From Bettongia penicillata ogilbyi (lineage: Eukaryota; Chordata; Mammalia; Diprotodontia; Potoroidae), in the NCBI GenBank assembly GCA_023548195.1, contig JAJHZJ010000531.1, positions 2,714,802-2,778,801 of the forward strand: 64,000 bases of DNA. Reading direction: 5' to 3'. Positions 1 through 11,984 of the stretch are shown here, piece after piece. The notes under the pieces were generated by a model. That model ran no database searches, was not told where the DNA came from, and saw only the letters and a list, made by a program, of their open reading frames with translations. The number at the start of each line of letters is the position of its first letter. The stretch's first letter is position 1. The position numbers and the translations under genes were made by a program.

Positions 1-440
1 AAAAGCAAAGATTATTTTACAATGGAACTTTTCCAAATGATGTATTCTGTTCAGAATTTATCTCTTCCTCTTGGATAGGAGTGAGATGTCAAAGGAGATT
101 AGGTGGGAAGGGGTAGAGAGCTACATCAATTAAGGCAGACAAAATGATTGGTGACTACACAGAATATGACCACTAACCCCAAAGAAATTATACCAGCCCA
201 GGTGTGCATTCTTATCTAATTTGCTCATTATTGATGCATTTTTAAATCATGTCTGAGTAGTTAGACTATAAAGAAATGGAGGGAAACAGCCACCCACAGT
301 CAGTCTGAATTTTTAGTAGGGATAACCAGCTCCTCATTGAGCCATGTTTTCCTTATGACATATTCCAAGATCAGGGGGAAAACAGTTGGTCCCAGGGTGA
401 CTATATCATAAGCTAGCAGCTACCTTTTCTCTATTCCCCA

Positions 441-541
441 GTAGAGTGAAAGCTCTCTGAGGACAGGAAATTTAAATGTGTCCATGTCCCCAGTTTATTA
501 TATAAACCAGATTTTGAATAAATGTTTTTTGGATTGAATTA
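441..541 (+). repeat. L2-like LINE 3' end
   Basis: The stretch has the typical layout of the L2 3' terminus: a 'gtgaaagctctctgaggaca' block, a spacer, and an 'aataaatgttttttggattg' end. Family knowledge is from memory, and the fragment is diverged. Confidence 0.5.
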
Positions 542-555
542 TGTGTCATATAGAG

Positions 556-766
556 AGAAGTAGCGCACTATAGCGGAATAGGTGCTGGACTTCAGTACAG
601 GAAGAGCTGGACTCAAATCCTTTCTCAGATTCTCACTTACTATGTGATCCTGCACAAATATTTAACCTCCCTGAGCCTCAGTTTACTCAGCTATAAAATG
701 AGGAGTTTGCATAAGATAATTTCTGAATGAAGTCCCTTCCAGCTCAAGCTCCATAATCTTATTGGA
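556..766 (+). repeat. MIR/THER1 CORE-SINE
   Basis: A nearly complete MIR-type SINE on the plus strand. In order it shows 'gactcaaatcctttctcag', 'tatgtgatcctgcacaa', the core 'cctcagtttactcag', 'ctataaaatgaggag', and the terminal 'cccttccagctc' block. Confidence 0.75.
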
Positions 767-1900
767 GTTTTAGTTAGGTTAATTTCCAGACTTTGAGATA
801 CATCTCCCTTTCTCTCTCTCCTTCAAGTCCATAAATGAAATCTTCTACAACTAACCAGGATTCAGAAGTTCTTCAAAACATTCTTTCTCTTGTAAAAATC
901 TCTAAAAGCAATTAAATCTTAACAGCCAACATTCCCACCATCCTTTTCTTTGCAAATCAAAGCTGAAATCAAGCTTTGGGTATCTGGTTAAGTACCAAAA
1001 GACTCAAACAGTGTTCTGGAAAAATGCAAATTAAGAATTCATAGTATGTGGGATCATAGAAACGAATTGCACTAAAGGCTTTTTTCCATGTCAGAATTTC
1101 ATTGAATACCCCAGCACTCTAATGGCCCCATATCTCATTTATGTGAGGTAGATTATAGCCTCTCCACACTTATCCATCTGGTATGGCCCTCATCCATGTC
1201 CTGCCATCACTTCACCAGAGAGGTACAATCCAATATTGTACAATACAAAACAATCAGGGACTTCCTCATATTCTCCTGACATTTGGGGAATACCAATAAA
1301 GCATTCAGGTTTCTCAATCATCCTCCTACTCTATCTACAACCCATCTTTCAAGCATTTGTCTATTGACATCCTTCACACGACTCCTGCATAATACCTTGT
1401 TTATAATGTGCTGTGTAGCCTACTCATGGGTACTACATACCTTTCTATGTCCCTTTGGGTATACTCTTCAGAGAGAGTATCAGTCTATGACTCATAGCCA
1501 AACGTCTAGGAAGAACATTGTTTTTAAAAGATGATCTTTTGTTTCATGGACAAGATTACAGTCATTATAAATTTCCCAAAGGCAAGCTGGACTCTTCTTT
1601 GTCTTCAGTTTTTCAGGGATTCTCTTTCAGGGACTATGTGTCTGTTGTCTAAAAACTAACACAGTTAATAGGCTTGTAACCAAAAGACTGATCATCAGGG
1701 GATGATTGAGGGGGTGAGGTGGCAATATGAGGAGGCACAATTATTCGGGAAAACATAAAAGCTAAGGCATGGAGGTTTTATGGTCAATATCCATGAAAGG
1801 ATCTGACTGACAAGATCATGAACCTTTGAAATATTGGTAAGTAGGGTGGGTATATCCATTTTTAAATAGGAAAGTTGAATAAAATTCAGCTACACAATGT
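767..1900. other. Unannotated stretch
   Basis: No gene is supported. An 83-codon open frame at 1283-1534 has no recognisable domain. The part around 1405-1530 resembles 41,780-41,850 and weakly 35,080-35,140, which suggests a diverged interspersed repeat that I cannot name. Confidence 0.3.
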
Positions 1901-1904
1901 CTTT

Positions 1905-1970
1905 CAGCCAATTAATATGCATTTATTAGGTGCCTACTATATGCCAGGAGCTATGCTAGGAACTAAAGAA
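1905..1970 (+). repeat. L3/CR1-like fragment
   Basis: Contains the widespread 'gcatttattaggtgcctact' and 'atgccaggagctatgctagg' blocks. The same signature occurs near 10,050, 20,420, 35,320, 50,730, 52,460 and 55,620. Confidence 0.5.
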
Positions 1971-1989
1971 AAAAGAGCCTCCAACTTAC

Positions 1990-3368
1990 TCTAGATTCAG
2001 AACTGTTCCTTGGTTTTTCACAAAACAAATAGTACAAGCATAGTCTATTGACATATCCAATAATTTAATGGCTTTACTCTTCATATTAATTTAAGAAGTG
2101 AAAGATAATAGCCTGAATATATTTCATAAATATATACAAAAATAAGAAAATTACTATCTGTTCAAAAAATGTCTTAACAGCATTTCATGTGATCGCAAAG
2201 ACAAAAGTGGTAGCAACTTAGTTGTATGCTGGAAAATATTTAACAAGTGACTGAAAAAAATAGAATGTATGGATGATGCGTTTTTAAATTTAATCTGCAT
2301 CATTAACATTTTATCCACTACTTTCTCAAGTCTAGACAATCAACGAAACAACAAATCAAGACCTAATTTGTAGTTTGCCAATTTACTAGATGTATACACT
2401 CACATTGAAATTTTAATAATTGACTCCCCTGAGCCAGATCTAACTGGATCCAGAACACTGCTGATATAACCTAAGTACATGGCAGTGAAGGAATTTTTTT
2501 TTAAATTGTGACAATTAAGAGAATGAAATATTATAATGCAATTTAAACTTAAAATATGAGGAATGCAAAGAAATCTATATAAAGACCTCTATGAAGTAAT
2601 ACACAGCAAAAAAAATGCCCTAAAGCTAGAAAAATGAAATATATACTATGATCAAATGAGGCAAAATAGAAGAAGATGAATGGGGGTAAAGACTCCTAAA
2701 GAAACAGAAAAAAAAAGTGCAATGATTCTTGAATGTATGCTGCAGTTTCAACATACCTTGAACTTAATGTAAAGGTAAATAGTTACTAAGTAGGTTTAGT
2801 TGGATTGATTTTCAATGTTGTTTTGAAGAAAATATTTAATTTTAAAAATAAAAAGCAAGATAATGGAAAAATCAGGGAGGTAGCTTTGCTTGCGTGCACA
2901 GAAATCACACGCTTCCATTTTTTTAGTTATAAGGCTTCAGAAATGTTACTTTAGGAAAAAGTACTTTCCCTTATTCCATTCTTCAAAGTCACACATTTCT
3001 CAGCTGGAACTATTTTTAAAAGAGAAAATATTAATAAGTGAAACTGATGGCTATTTAATCATTCAATCTTTTTATACCATTGCCAAAGTATACGTTACCT
3101 GAGGGTTCCCTGTAAAGGAATTTCACTGAGTTACATGACCCAGTATTTGTTTTTCAGCAGTAGGTTTCCAGGGAGAATTCAAATTAAATTATAACCTGAA
3201 AACTCTCTTTCTGATTACAAAACCCCTCCTGGTAAAACCACTACAGTTCAAAGCCACATTTCCTGCTAAGCAAACATTCCAAAGACTTGTCCTGACCAAG
3301 TAATCCTACAAGCCCTGTGTTGTTTGGCATCATGGAAAATGCTTTGCAGGGAAGTAGAAATCGAAGTT
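1990..3368. other. Unannotated AT-rich stretch
   Basis: No coding feature, RNA or clear repeat was recognised. The part from about 3110 to 3350 looks like unique sequence with mixed composition. The frames at 2154-2339 (minus) and 2890-3102 (plus) show no domains. Confidence 0.3.
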
Positions 3369-3369
3369 C

Positions 3370-3487
3370 TCATTTTGACTCCATGACCACCTCACTGAGT
3401 GTCCTTGAGCAAATCATTCTCTTTCCCTGTGTTTCACTTTCCCCAGCTATAAAATGAGGGCATTGGTTGAGATGCTGTTTTGATGTT
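3370..3487 (+). repeat. MIR fragment
   Basis: The central MIR blocks are visible: 'gtgtccttgagcaaatcatt', a pyrimidine-rich core, 'ccccagctataaaatgaggg', then 'ttggttgagatgctg'. The 5' head is missing. Confidence 0.65.
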
Positions 3488-4059
3488 TCTACTTCGCCCC
3501 CTACCACACCATAGCACTGCAAAGAATCCAGCCGGGATATTTCACAACTCCTAGTCTACTCAAGGAATCTCTTTTCTCTATGTGATCATCTAAGACTGTA
3601 TCTACACTGCAGACTGTCTTCAGTTAAAATGGTCAAATCGATTATGAACAGAAGCATAATTAATATCTCATCCTTCTTAAAACAAGAAGTTTCTGCAATC
3701 CATCCCTATGGGCTAGAATATCTCAATAACTCTAGCAGTGTCCTTTGAAACAGTTGAGAAAAGCAGAGCACTTAACACCAGAAGGGAGCTCAGGGTAAAC
3801 TTGCATGATGGGTCAGCTAAGCCGATATAGAAGAGACTCAATTCCCCCCAATTTTGGTGTCCCAGGACTGTTTGTTTCTCCACTTCCTTTTAAAAAGTTA
3901 ATTATTCTTTCATCTTTGGCTCTAGAAAGGCACTTTAAAAAGCAGGTATCATATCACAGTGTAACTATAATAATAGCTGATATTTAGGTAACATTAACCA
4001 CGAGGTTTGTAAAATGCTCAATACACATCATTTCATTTGACCCTCATAACATTCAGTTT

Positions 4060-4232
4060 GGAAAGCACTGGAGTTTGCAAAGGAGCCAGGTTCAAATTCT
4101 AATAACCTCTTTGACTTTACTAGTGACTTTACTTCTTATGGACCTTAGTTTCCACATCTATAAAACTGGAAAGTTTGACGACATGACCTCCAAGGTCATT
4201 TCTAGCTCTAGATTTGTTATTCTATTATTCTA
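4060..4232 (+). repeat. MIR fragment
   Basis: Shows 'ccaggttcaaattctaataa', 'ccttagtttccacatctata' and 'caaggtcatttctagctcta' in MIR order, with an internal deviation in the 'gtgtgacc' region. Confidence 0.65.
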
Positions 4233-5299
4233 TACTATACTATATCCATTGAGTTACATAGAGTCTTAATATATTTATTTTAATGATGAGACTAAGGTTT
4301 AGTTAGTGCCCCTTTTCTTTCATTCTACCACTTTCATTTTAATAGCAGAAGGGAGATGAACAGGATTAAAAGTAATTTTTTGTGTCTTTTCTTCTTTGTT
4401 TCCTGGGTTGCCATGGCCAAAGACTTTATCACAGATGACCATCCCAGTCTCTGGGCACCAAATAGTCTGGTTCTCAGAAAACACATGTTGGGACCACATT
4501 CAAAGCTGTTCTAACCTGTTAGCACTTAACCAGAGCTTTTACTCCATTGGCACAGGCTCCAAGAAGATCATTTCCATTCATTTCCATATCAAGATGAGGA
4601 GTCAAAATAGGAGTTTGTGGAGAAGTTTGATAAAGCACTGAGATATTCTAGCTGCCTTTCCAGGAACTGACACAGTTGGAGTCAGTTGATTAGGTAGCTA
4701 TGGTACACAGAAGTTGAGAATAGAGATCATATCTTCAAGTTTTAACCTTATGGGTCTTGGAGTACATCTGCAGGAGAGAACATTCCAGTTCATACCCTAA
4801 CACCTACTAGAAGTACCAGGTGGGACCCTCTTACAATTCCTGATAACTTCAGAATTTTGCTGAGGGCCATGATCATCTATACATTCTGTGTGATGATGGT
4901 GGCATAGAGTGGAGGTTGAAAGGTGCTAGCAGTAAAACAATTTTCAGACTATCTATCTACAAACTTTAACTTATTCTAAATGTGATATAAGGATCAGACA
5001 AGGGTCTGATGGTGAATAAGGGGGCACTTAAATGGAAGAAATGAAGAACAAAGATGTTGACATTATTGCCATAAGCAAATAAGAGGAAAAAGGAAAATCG
5101 TGGCTAAATGGAAAGATGGCTTGCAGGTGGTTGGAAAGGTCAATTTAAAAGTTGGTAGAATTAGTTTTATTGTACTTCCAAAATAAATAAAATACTATTT
5201 CCTGGGATGTTTGATCATTTCATAATGTAGTATTTATAGGTATTTGTAAAAAGTTCACTATGAAAATAATTATAGTTTATCTGCCAAGATGTTATTGGT

Positions 5300-5739
5300 C
5301 CTCCCGTATGACACTCCATCTCCTATGGAGTACCTTCACCTTCGTTATAACCAATGCCTGAAATATCCTTCCTCTTCACCTGTACATCTTAGCCTTCCTG
5401 ACTAGGCTCAAATGTCACCTTTTAAAGAGGTTTTCACAGGTCCTCCTGGATGCTAGAGGCCTGTCTTCAAAGACTACTGCTCATTGACCCTAAATGTATC
5501 ATATAACATAACTATTTTCATCTGTAAAATGAGCTAGAGAACAAAATGATAAATCACTCCAGTATCTTTGCCAAAGAAGCCATAAATGGGGTCACAAAGA
5601 GTTAGATGTCCTCATATTCTGATGCTTATACTAGAATGTAAGTACCTTGAAGACAGGGGATATTTTTGCCTTTCTTTGTATCACAAGATCTTGGCACATA
5701 CTTGGGACACAAAAAGAACTTACATGCTTACTTATTGGT
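5300..5739 (+). mobile_element. L2-like insertion within the RTE relic
   Basis: An inserted block flanked by 8-bp copies of 'ttattggt' at 5292-5299 and 5732-5739. It contains L2-like blocks ('gctcaaatgtcacctttta', 'agaatgtaagtaccttgaag', 'tttgcctttctttgtatcac', 'cttggcacatacttggg'). The duplication and the break in RTE homology both mark the insertion point. Confidence 0.55.
5518..5610 (+). repeat. MAR1-like SINE 3' fragment
   Basis: Carries the diagnostic MAR1 tail: 'atctgtaaaatgagctagag', 'aaatcactccagtatctttg', then 'aaatggggtcacaaagagtt'. It lacks the tRNA-like head and sits inside the L2-like insertion, so it was probably the last layer. Confidence 0.7.
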
Positions 5740-6181
5740 TGCAGAGAATAGAGAGGAAGAGAAATTCTATAAGCATCTTGATAAAACCTGCCAAAGAAGA
5801 GTAATATACACTGTGATACTTAGAGACATCAATGCAAATGTGGGTATAGATGAGAACAGGAAGAAATAGTTTGGAAAGTATGAATCAAGAATAAGTAAGA
5901 GGTCAAAAATTGTATAGAAGCTTAAAACAGATGTATCATAAATACTTTCTTTAAGAAAAAAGAATAAATAATGCAATTACAAGTATAAAAAATTTACCAA
6001 AATGAAATTGATTATACTTTAAAGGGTTAGAATATGATTTAAGACTAACATGGGGGTCATTCTTGAATCAGAAATCTGTACAGTCAGATCACTGATTTAA
6101 TAAAGCAAAGAACAAAATTAGGACAAAGTCAGAAGAAAAAATAAAAATGAAAACAATACCATGTGGAATTAAAATCATTGC

Positions 6182-7289
6182 ATGCCCAAGAAAGGGGGAA
6201 AAAATAAGACTATAGAAGGTTACTTTCTTGGTGAGCAGGTATTTTCTTTCATCTTTTCAGATGAGGAAGAACAGTGCATACCCATATCATCAGAGGAAGT
6301 CAAGGCTTCCAAAACCTTTAAAATAAATATGCAATGGTCTCAGACCATGGAAGAGCTCAAAAAGGATTTTGAAAATCAAATAAGAGAAGTGGAGGAAAAA
6401 TTGGGAAGAGAAATGAGAGCAATGCAAGGAAATCATGAAAAGCAAGTGAACAGCTTGCTAAAGGAGACCCCCAAAATGCCAAGGCATTTAAAAATAGACA
6501 AACTCAATTGGAAAAAGAGGTCCAAAAAGTTAATGAGAATAAGAATGCTTAGAAAGTAGAATTAGCCAAATGGAAAAGGAGGTTCAAAAGCTCACTGAAG
6601 AAAATATTTCTTTAAAAATTAGAATGGAGCAGAAGGGAACTAATGACTTTATGAGAAACCAAGAAATTATAAAACAAAACCAAAAGAATGAAAAAATAGA
6701 AGACAATGTGAAATATCTCATTGGATAAACAACTGACCTGGAAAATAGATCCAGGAGAGACAATTTAAAAATTGTGGGACTACCTGAAAGTCATGATCAA
6801 AAACAGAGCCTAGACATCATCTTTCATGAAATTATCAAGGAAAATTGGCCTGATATTCTAGAACTAGATAGTAAAATAGAAATGGAAAGAATCCACCAAT
6901 CACCTCCTGAAAGAGACCAAAAGAAAAACTCCTAGGAATATTCCAGAGCTACCCAGTCAAGGAGAAAATAATACAAGAAGTCAGAAAGAAACAATTCAAG
7001 TATTGTGGCAATATAATTAGGAAAACACAAGTTCTAGCAGCTTCTACACTGAGGGATTAAAGGGCTTGGAGTATGATAGTCCAGATGTCAGAGGAGCTAG
7101 AATTAAAATCAAGAATCACCTGCCCAGCAAAACTGAGTATAATCCTTAGGGGGAAAAATGGGCATTCAATGAAATAGAGGACTTTCAAACACTCTTGATG
7201 AAAAGGCCAGAGGTGAATGGAAAAATTTGACTTTCAAATACAAGAATCAAAAGAAGCATGAAAAGGTAAACAAGAAAGAGAAATTATAA
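6182..7289 (+). pseudogene. L1/HAL1 ORF1 pseudogene, copy 1
   Basis: Encodes an L1 ORF1-type RNA-binding chaperone. The first open stretch (6182-6559, 125 codons) begins MPKKGGKNKT and holds a charged, coiled-coil-like region (EELKKDFENQIREVEEKL). After frameshifts, the RRM-like core is recognisable from the conserved DLENRSRRDNLKIVGLPES segment at about 6735-6795. A C-terminal domain follows, with SQKETIQVLW and LKGLEYD. Stops and frame changes make it non-functional. Identity with the copy at 39,318 is obvious by eye. Confidence 0.75.
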
Positions 7290-7385
7290 GAGATTTATTA
7301 AAGTTGAACTGTTTATATTCCTATATAGAAAGATAATATATGTAACTCATGAGACCTTTCTCAGCAATAGGGTAGTTGGAGGAGG

Positions 7386-7449
7386 TAGATAGATAGATTA
7401 TAGATAGATGGATGGATGGATGGATGGATGGATGGATGGATGGATGGAT

Positions 7450-7505
<56 letters not shown>
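7386..7505 (+). repeat. Compound GATA/GGAT microsatellite
   Basis: A run of tagatagat changes to (ggat)n and back to (gata)n over about 120 bp. It lies in the HAL1-like 3' UTR, immediately after 'gggtagttggagg'. The second HAL1-like copy has a different microsatellite at the same place. Confidence 0.95.
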
Positions 7506-7508
<3 letters not shown>

Positions 7509-8489
7509 CATAGTTACATAGATGGCACAGGGTAAGTTGAATTTAAAGGGATTATATATAGAAAATAAAATTAAGGGGTGAGAGAAGATTATATTGGGAG
7601 AAAGAAAAAGGGAGAGATAGAATGGGGTAAATTATTTCACATAAAAGAGGTAAGAAAAAGGTTTCACAATGGAAGGAAAGAAGAGGAGGTGAGAAGGAAT
7701 GAGTGTTCCTTGATCTCATTGGATTTGGATTAAGGAGGCAATAACATACACACTCAATTGGGTATCTTACCCTATAGGAAGGTAAGGGAGGAAGGGAATG
7801 ATGAGGGAAGTCATAGAAGGGAAGGCAGATTGGGGGTGGGGCTAACTAGAAACAAAACTTTTGAAAAGGGACAGGGTCAAAGGAAAAATAGAGTAAGTGG
7901 GGGGTGGGATAGGATGGAGGGAAATATAGTTAGTCTTTCACAATATGACTATTATGTGTTTTTCGTAACTATGCATGTACAGTCTATATTGAATTGCTTG
8001 CCTTCTCAATGAGGGTGAGTGGGCAGGGAAGAAGGGAGAGAATTTGGAACTCAAAGTTTTAAAAACACATGTTAAATTGTTTTTACATGCAACTGGGAAA
8101 GAAGACATACAGCAATGGAGGGTAGAAGTCTATCTTGCCGTTCAGAAAAGTAAAGGGGAAGGAGATGGAGGGGATGATAAAAGGGAGAACAGGCTGGGGG
8201 AAGGAGTAATCAGGATGCATGCCACCTTGGGGTTGGGTAGGGGAGAGATGGGGAGAAAAATTGGAATTCAAAATCTTGTGGAAATGAATGTTGAAAATTC
8301 AAAATAAATAAATTCAAAATAAAAACAGAAACTGATTACACTGAAAAAAAAAGATCAGGGAAATTGTTCTCAGTACATTGGGCAAACACTTGGAGATTGA
8401 AGAGTAAGAATTTAAGTCTCAAAGAGTTCATGCAATTTGTGAGAGCTTGTTGTGACAGCATAAAAACAGTTCCAATACTAACCCATTTA

Positions 8490-8716
8490 TATATCCCTTT
8501 ATGATTTACAAAGTACTTTCTTCACAACAACCCTGTGAGGTAGGTGCTATAAATTTTGTTATGCCCATTTTATTGCTGACAAGCCCCAAAGAGGGGATAA
8601 TATTTGTTAATAATTGTACAGTTTTTTTAAGTGGTACGGTCAGGATTCCAACCTAGTTCTCTTATTCAAGGATTTACAAAAGTCTCAGGGAATTTTTTTG
8701 ACTCCACCATGTTGCC
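8490..8716 (-). repeat. CORE-SINE-type relic
   Basis: Shows 'gatttacaaagtactttctt', 'aaccctgtgaggtaggtgct', 'tatgcccattttattgctga' and a final 'actccaccatgttgcc'. The order fits a reverse-oriented mammalian CORE-SINE. Confidence 0.5.
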
Positions 8717-8745
8717 TTGCTAAGAAGACTGGGTTGTCACGGTGT

Positions 8746-10040
8746 GAGCAGTTCTGTTCACTGTGAGATATATGCTTCATGTAAATCACCAGTAACTCTG
8801 TGAAGAACTGTTTGACCAGATCTCGTTACTTGATATATCTAGGTAGCTAAATAGGCTCCTCTTCCCTCTATTTTATATAAATCTAATTTTATCTGGCCTT
8901 TCTGTACAAGCAAAAGAGTTCTGTTCCAATAAACCTTCAAATATCAAATAAAAAATGATTTTTATTTGGTTTGGATTTGATTTTTCCCTTAATTATTTTT
9001 TCTAAACCTGACATCATGATATAAGGTCAAAAAACCCCAAATACTTATAAATGAATACAAATTATAGCCCTCTTGTGGCCTATGAATCTCTTGGATGCAT
9101 TTCCAAGTAAATTTGTAATATTTTCCCAGGACTTTTTTTTTTTTTTTAAGAAAGGGGAGATGGTTATATGGGGACATAAGGATACAAGCAATACCGCTTT
9201 GCCTCAGATCAGTGGTCCTTCTTCTATCCCAGTATTCCATTTCTTAGAGTGCCACCCAGCGGATATAGTTAGGCTCCAATGATCAGGAATGAACCCCCAA
9301 AAAACTGTGACTTCACATAGTAATCTATTACAGATGTATCTCCCATGATTTATTGAATCCTTTTTTAATATAGTTATAGTTTCAGCACACACCTTCCTCT
9401 TAAACTAACAAGCTCCATAAGTGCGCAGTTTTGACAGAAACACTTCCTCATAACTGCTCTAAAAGTTTTTGTTGAGCTTCAATAGCAGATAAATTCTAAA
9501 ATTTCAGTATTTAGTGAACATGTCCATGCTTGCCCTACCTATGTCCTTCATAATGTCTATCACATACTCTCTATTCTATTGCTCTTCTACAATAAAAAGT
9601 AAATACTTATCTGTTTTAGTCTATCCCCTAGATCATCCCAGTTGTTTTCCTCTGGACCATTTCCAGCACCATTCCTTTGGTTTCTGGATTTTCACAGTAG
9701 CCAGGATTTTGTTTCAGCATTCAGATGTATTTGGTAATAAAATGGTTATCTGTCTCAGTTCAGGAATTGCATGAATATTGGCTATGTTTATACATGTCAA
9801 ATCCTATCAAAGCAAATATAGAACAACAGAAATTGCTCCATAATACAAAAAAAGTCCCAAGTCCCAGGCAACAATCCTCTTAAGTAAAATTTAACCTAAC
9901 AAAATCTCAGGATAATAAAATAATTTGACTGGCTCCTTTAAGGTAGTTATGATAGAATTTCATCTGTTTCAATCTTTTGATTGATAGGTGTCTGTAGATA
10001 AAAGCTCATCACTCCAAAGAAATATTTAGAGCTTATACTA
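8746..10040. other. Unannotated stretch
   Basis: No gene or clear repeat was recognised. It includes a T17 homopolymer at about 9132-9148. Open frames of 60-86 codons are present on both strands but show no domains. Confidence 0.3.
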
Positions 10041-10044
10041 ATTG

Positions 10045-10395
10045 GTCAATAACATTTCAAGTGCCTACTATGTGCCAGGCACTGTGCTAAACACTGGGGA
10101 TATAAAGAAAACCAAAAGACAGTCTCTGCCCTTGAGGAATTGATAATTAAATGAGGGAGGTAACTTATGAACAACTATGTAGAAAAAAGACATATACATA
10201 TATATACAATAAATTATATGATATATGTGATAAATTGATGTGATAAGTTTCATAGATGACATACATACATTATATATTATATATACATATATATGAAAAG
10301 TTTGAAATAACAGAGAGGATACTAGAATTACGAGGGATTAGGAAAGATTTCTTATGGAAGATGGAATTTTAGCTGGGACTTGAAAGAAGTTTTTA
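10045..10395 (+). repeat. L3/CR1-like LINE fragment
   Basis: Starts with 'gtgcctactatgtgccaggc', followed by 'actgtgctaaacactgggga', 'tctctgcccttgaggaattg', and, after an AT-rich gap, 'ttttagctgggacttgaaag'. That block order is typical of an old amniote LINE that I associate with L3/CR1. The middle is eroded by AT repeats at about 10,190-10,300. Confidence 0.5.
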
Positions 10396-11055
10396 GTGAA
10401 TAGCAAATTATATATGAGTCAACAGTGTAATGCAGCAGTCAGTAAATTTAATGCAATCTCATATTGCACTGAAAGGAGTGGTATCTAGAATTTTGCTACA
10501 ATTCCTTTGTACCCGGTTCTGATCAGACTATATCTGATGTCCAGTCAGATGTAGTATGTCCAATAGCTGATACCATATTACAGAAAGGACATTGAAAAGT
10601 TGGGGGGAAAAGGGAAATGCAACTGCCATGGTGAAGGACCTTGAGATCCTTCATACCACATGATGATCAGCTGAAACAATTTGTTTACCATGAAAAAGAT
10701 AAGATAAAAAAAGGGAAGAATGGTGATAGATGTGATAGTTACCATAGAAGAAGGATTAGCTGTAATCTTCTTGATCACAAAAGGCATAAGCAGAAGACAT
10801 AGGTGGAAGTTCCAAAAAGATGATTTTAGGTTTGTTGTAAAAGAAATTTTTGCCAATACGTATGGTGGACTAGACATTCTCTGGAGCCCCTCCAAACTGA
10901 GATTTTCTGATTCTTTGATGCATTTTGTTCTCCAGAAATCATTCTGTGGTCACCAAGATGTTTTCAGTGAATAAGATATGAAGCATATCACATTGTGCAA
11001 AAGAGTGCAATATATTTAATGGGAGTGGGGAGAGAAGTCATACAAAATGGTCATT

Positions 11056-11250
11056 GGAACATAGAGTTGGAATTGGAAGAAAATTTAGAAGTCACTGAGT
11101 CTATCCCTCTCAGAACTGGGGCTCAGAAAATTTAAATGGCCTAAGATCATACAGCCATAGTAAATGTACAAGGCACACATTTAATGAATGTGAACTTGGG
11201 TCATCCTGATTCCAAATTCAGGGCATTATCCAGTATACCATGTTACCTCA
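11056..11250 (-). repeat. MIR3-type CORE-SINE
   Basis: Reverse-oriented blocks: 'catagagttggaattggaag', 'cagaactggggctcagaaaa', 'catacagccatagtaaatg', 'cttgggtcatcctgattcc', and a terminal 'accatgttacct'. Confidence 0.55.
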
Positions 11251-11267
11251 ATTTAGGAGGGAAAATT

Positions 11268-11365
11268 TTTTTAAACACCTACTACTACATGCTTGACAAT
11301 AGGGATGGATGGATGAAAATTACATGGTCTCTACTCTCAAAGAGTTTATAGTCTAATGATAGGAA
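11268..11365 (+). repeat. L3-like fragment
   Basis: Carries 'aaacacctactactacatgc', 'ggtctctactctcaaagagt' and 'ttatagtctaatgatagg', matching the L3-like block order in a short, diverged piece. Confidence 0.4.
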
Positions 11366-11958
11366 ATGAGATAAAAAGATGTGGAATGTCCCAAATAAAT
11401 CTGGGACAACATACTCAGCACTCAAATGGATTTTTTTATCTAAATGAGCTGAAAGCTACCTCTCATGATATAGGTCACAACACACCAAAGCCTGCCTTTT
11501 CTGTTCGAGTTATTCTATCCATATCTACAAGTTTACTATAGGGAATTCAATTAATTTACTGAATACCTTTCTCATTTTCTCCTAACATTCCAAGAATACC
11601 AGTGGACTTTGAGTCTACCTCAAATCCCTTGTCATTTTTAGATGACAAAACTTTCTTTTCTTTTGATTATACATTTCCTTTTACTCCTATTCTTGAAAGT
11701 TGCTTATTTTTCATAAGTTGAGGCTTGATCACTATCACTATGCATATCTCCATCATCTTCTGAAGGTACTCATTTTCATTTCTTCAGAGAGTGTTGTATT
11801 CTGTATCTCACAATTGTATCAATACTACTGGTATGTAGGTATTTTTTCCTGCTGTATCACAAAGGGAGATTTGCCATTTTCCATAGGCATTCTAGTTTGC
11901 TCTACTTTGTTTAATTCTGGGATGAGTTTGTTGTCCATTGATACTGAATACCCCAGAT

Positions 11959-11980
11959 GTGTGTGTGTGTGTGTGTGTGT
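11959..11980 (+). repeat. (GT)n microsatellite
   Basis: Eleven uninterrupted GT units, at the edge of the antisense RTE relic. Confidence 0.95.
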
Positions 11981-11984
11981 TGGA

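Larger units (their letters stand above)
5035..6180 (+). pseudogene. RTE LINE endonuclease relic
   Basis: A decayed copy of the apurinic-endonuclease half of an RTE-clade LINE, split by an insertion at 5300-5739. The left part encodes DVDIIAISK and a VGG-GF-like segment that matches the better-preserved relic at 53,020-53,460. The right part encodes FYKHLDKTCQRR and RDINANVG, the latter corresponding to the family's GDxNAxVG motif. It then degrades through a segment resembling the EIDYIL and GSDHRL motifs. Stops and frameshifts rule out function. The clade is assigned from motifs; the exact family is not resolved. Confidence 0.65.
6180..8335 (+). mobile_element. HAL1-like ORF1-only L1 derivative, copy 1
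   Basis: An L1-type ORF1 relic leads directly into a long purine-rich 3' UTR and an A-rich end ('caaaataaataaattcaaaa') with no ORF2 between them. This is the layout of 'half-L1' (HAL1) elements. It is 5'-truncated at or just before the ORF1 start and abuts the RTE relic. Its 3' UTR aligns by eye along its length with that of copy 2 (38,837-41,515). Confidence 0.7.

Noticed and set aside
7386..7505. Regular tandem units as a CRISPR array
   Set aside because: They are 4-bp microsatellite units with no spacers.
10578..10895. A 105-codon hydrophobic frame on the minus strand that could suggest a membrane receptor fragment
   Set aside because: No receptor motif was recognised in this or the adjacent frames, and no start, splice or promoter context supports it.
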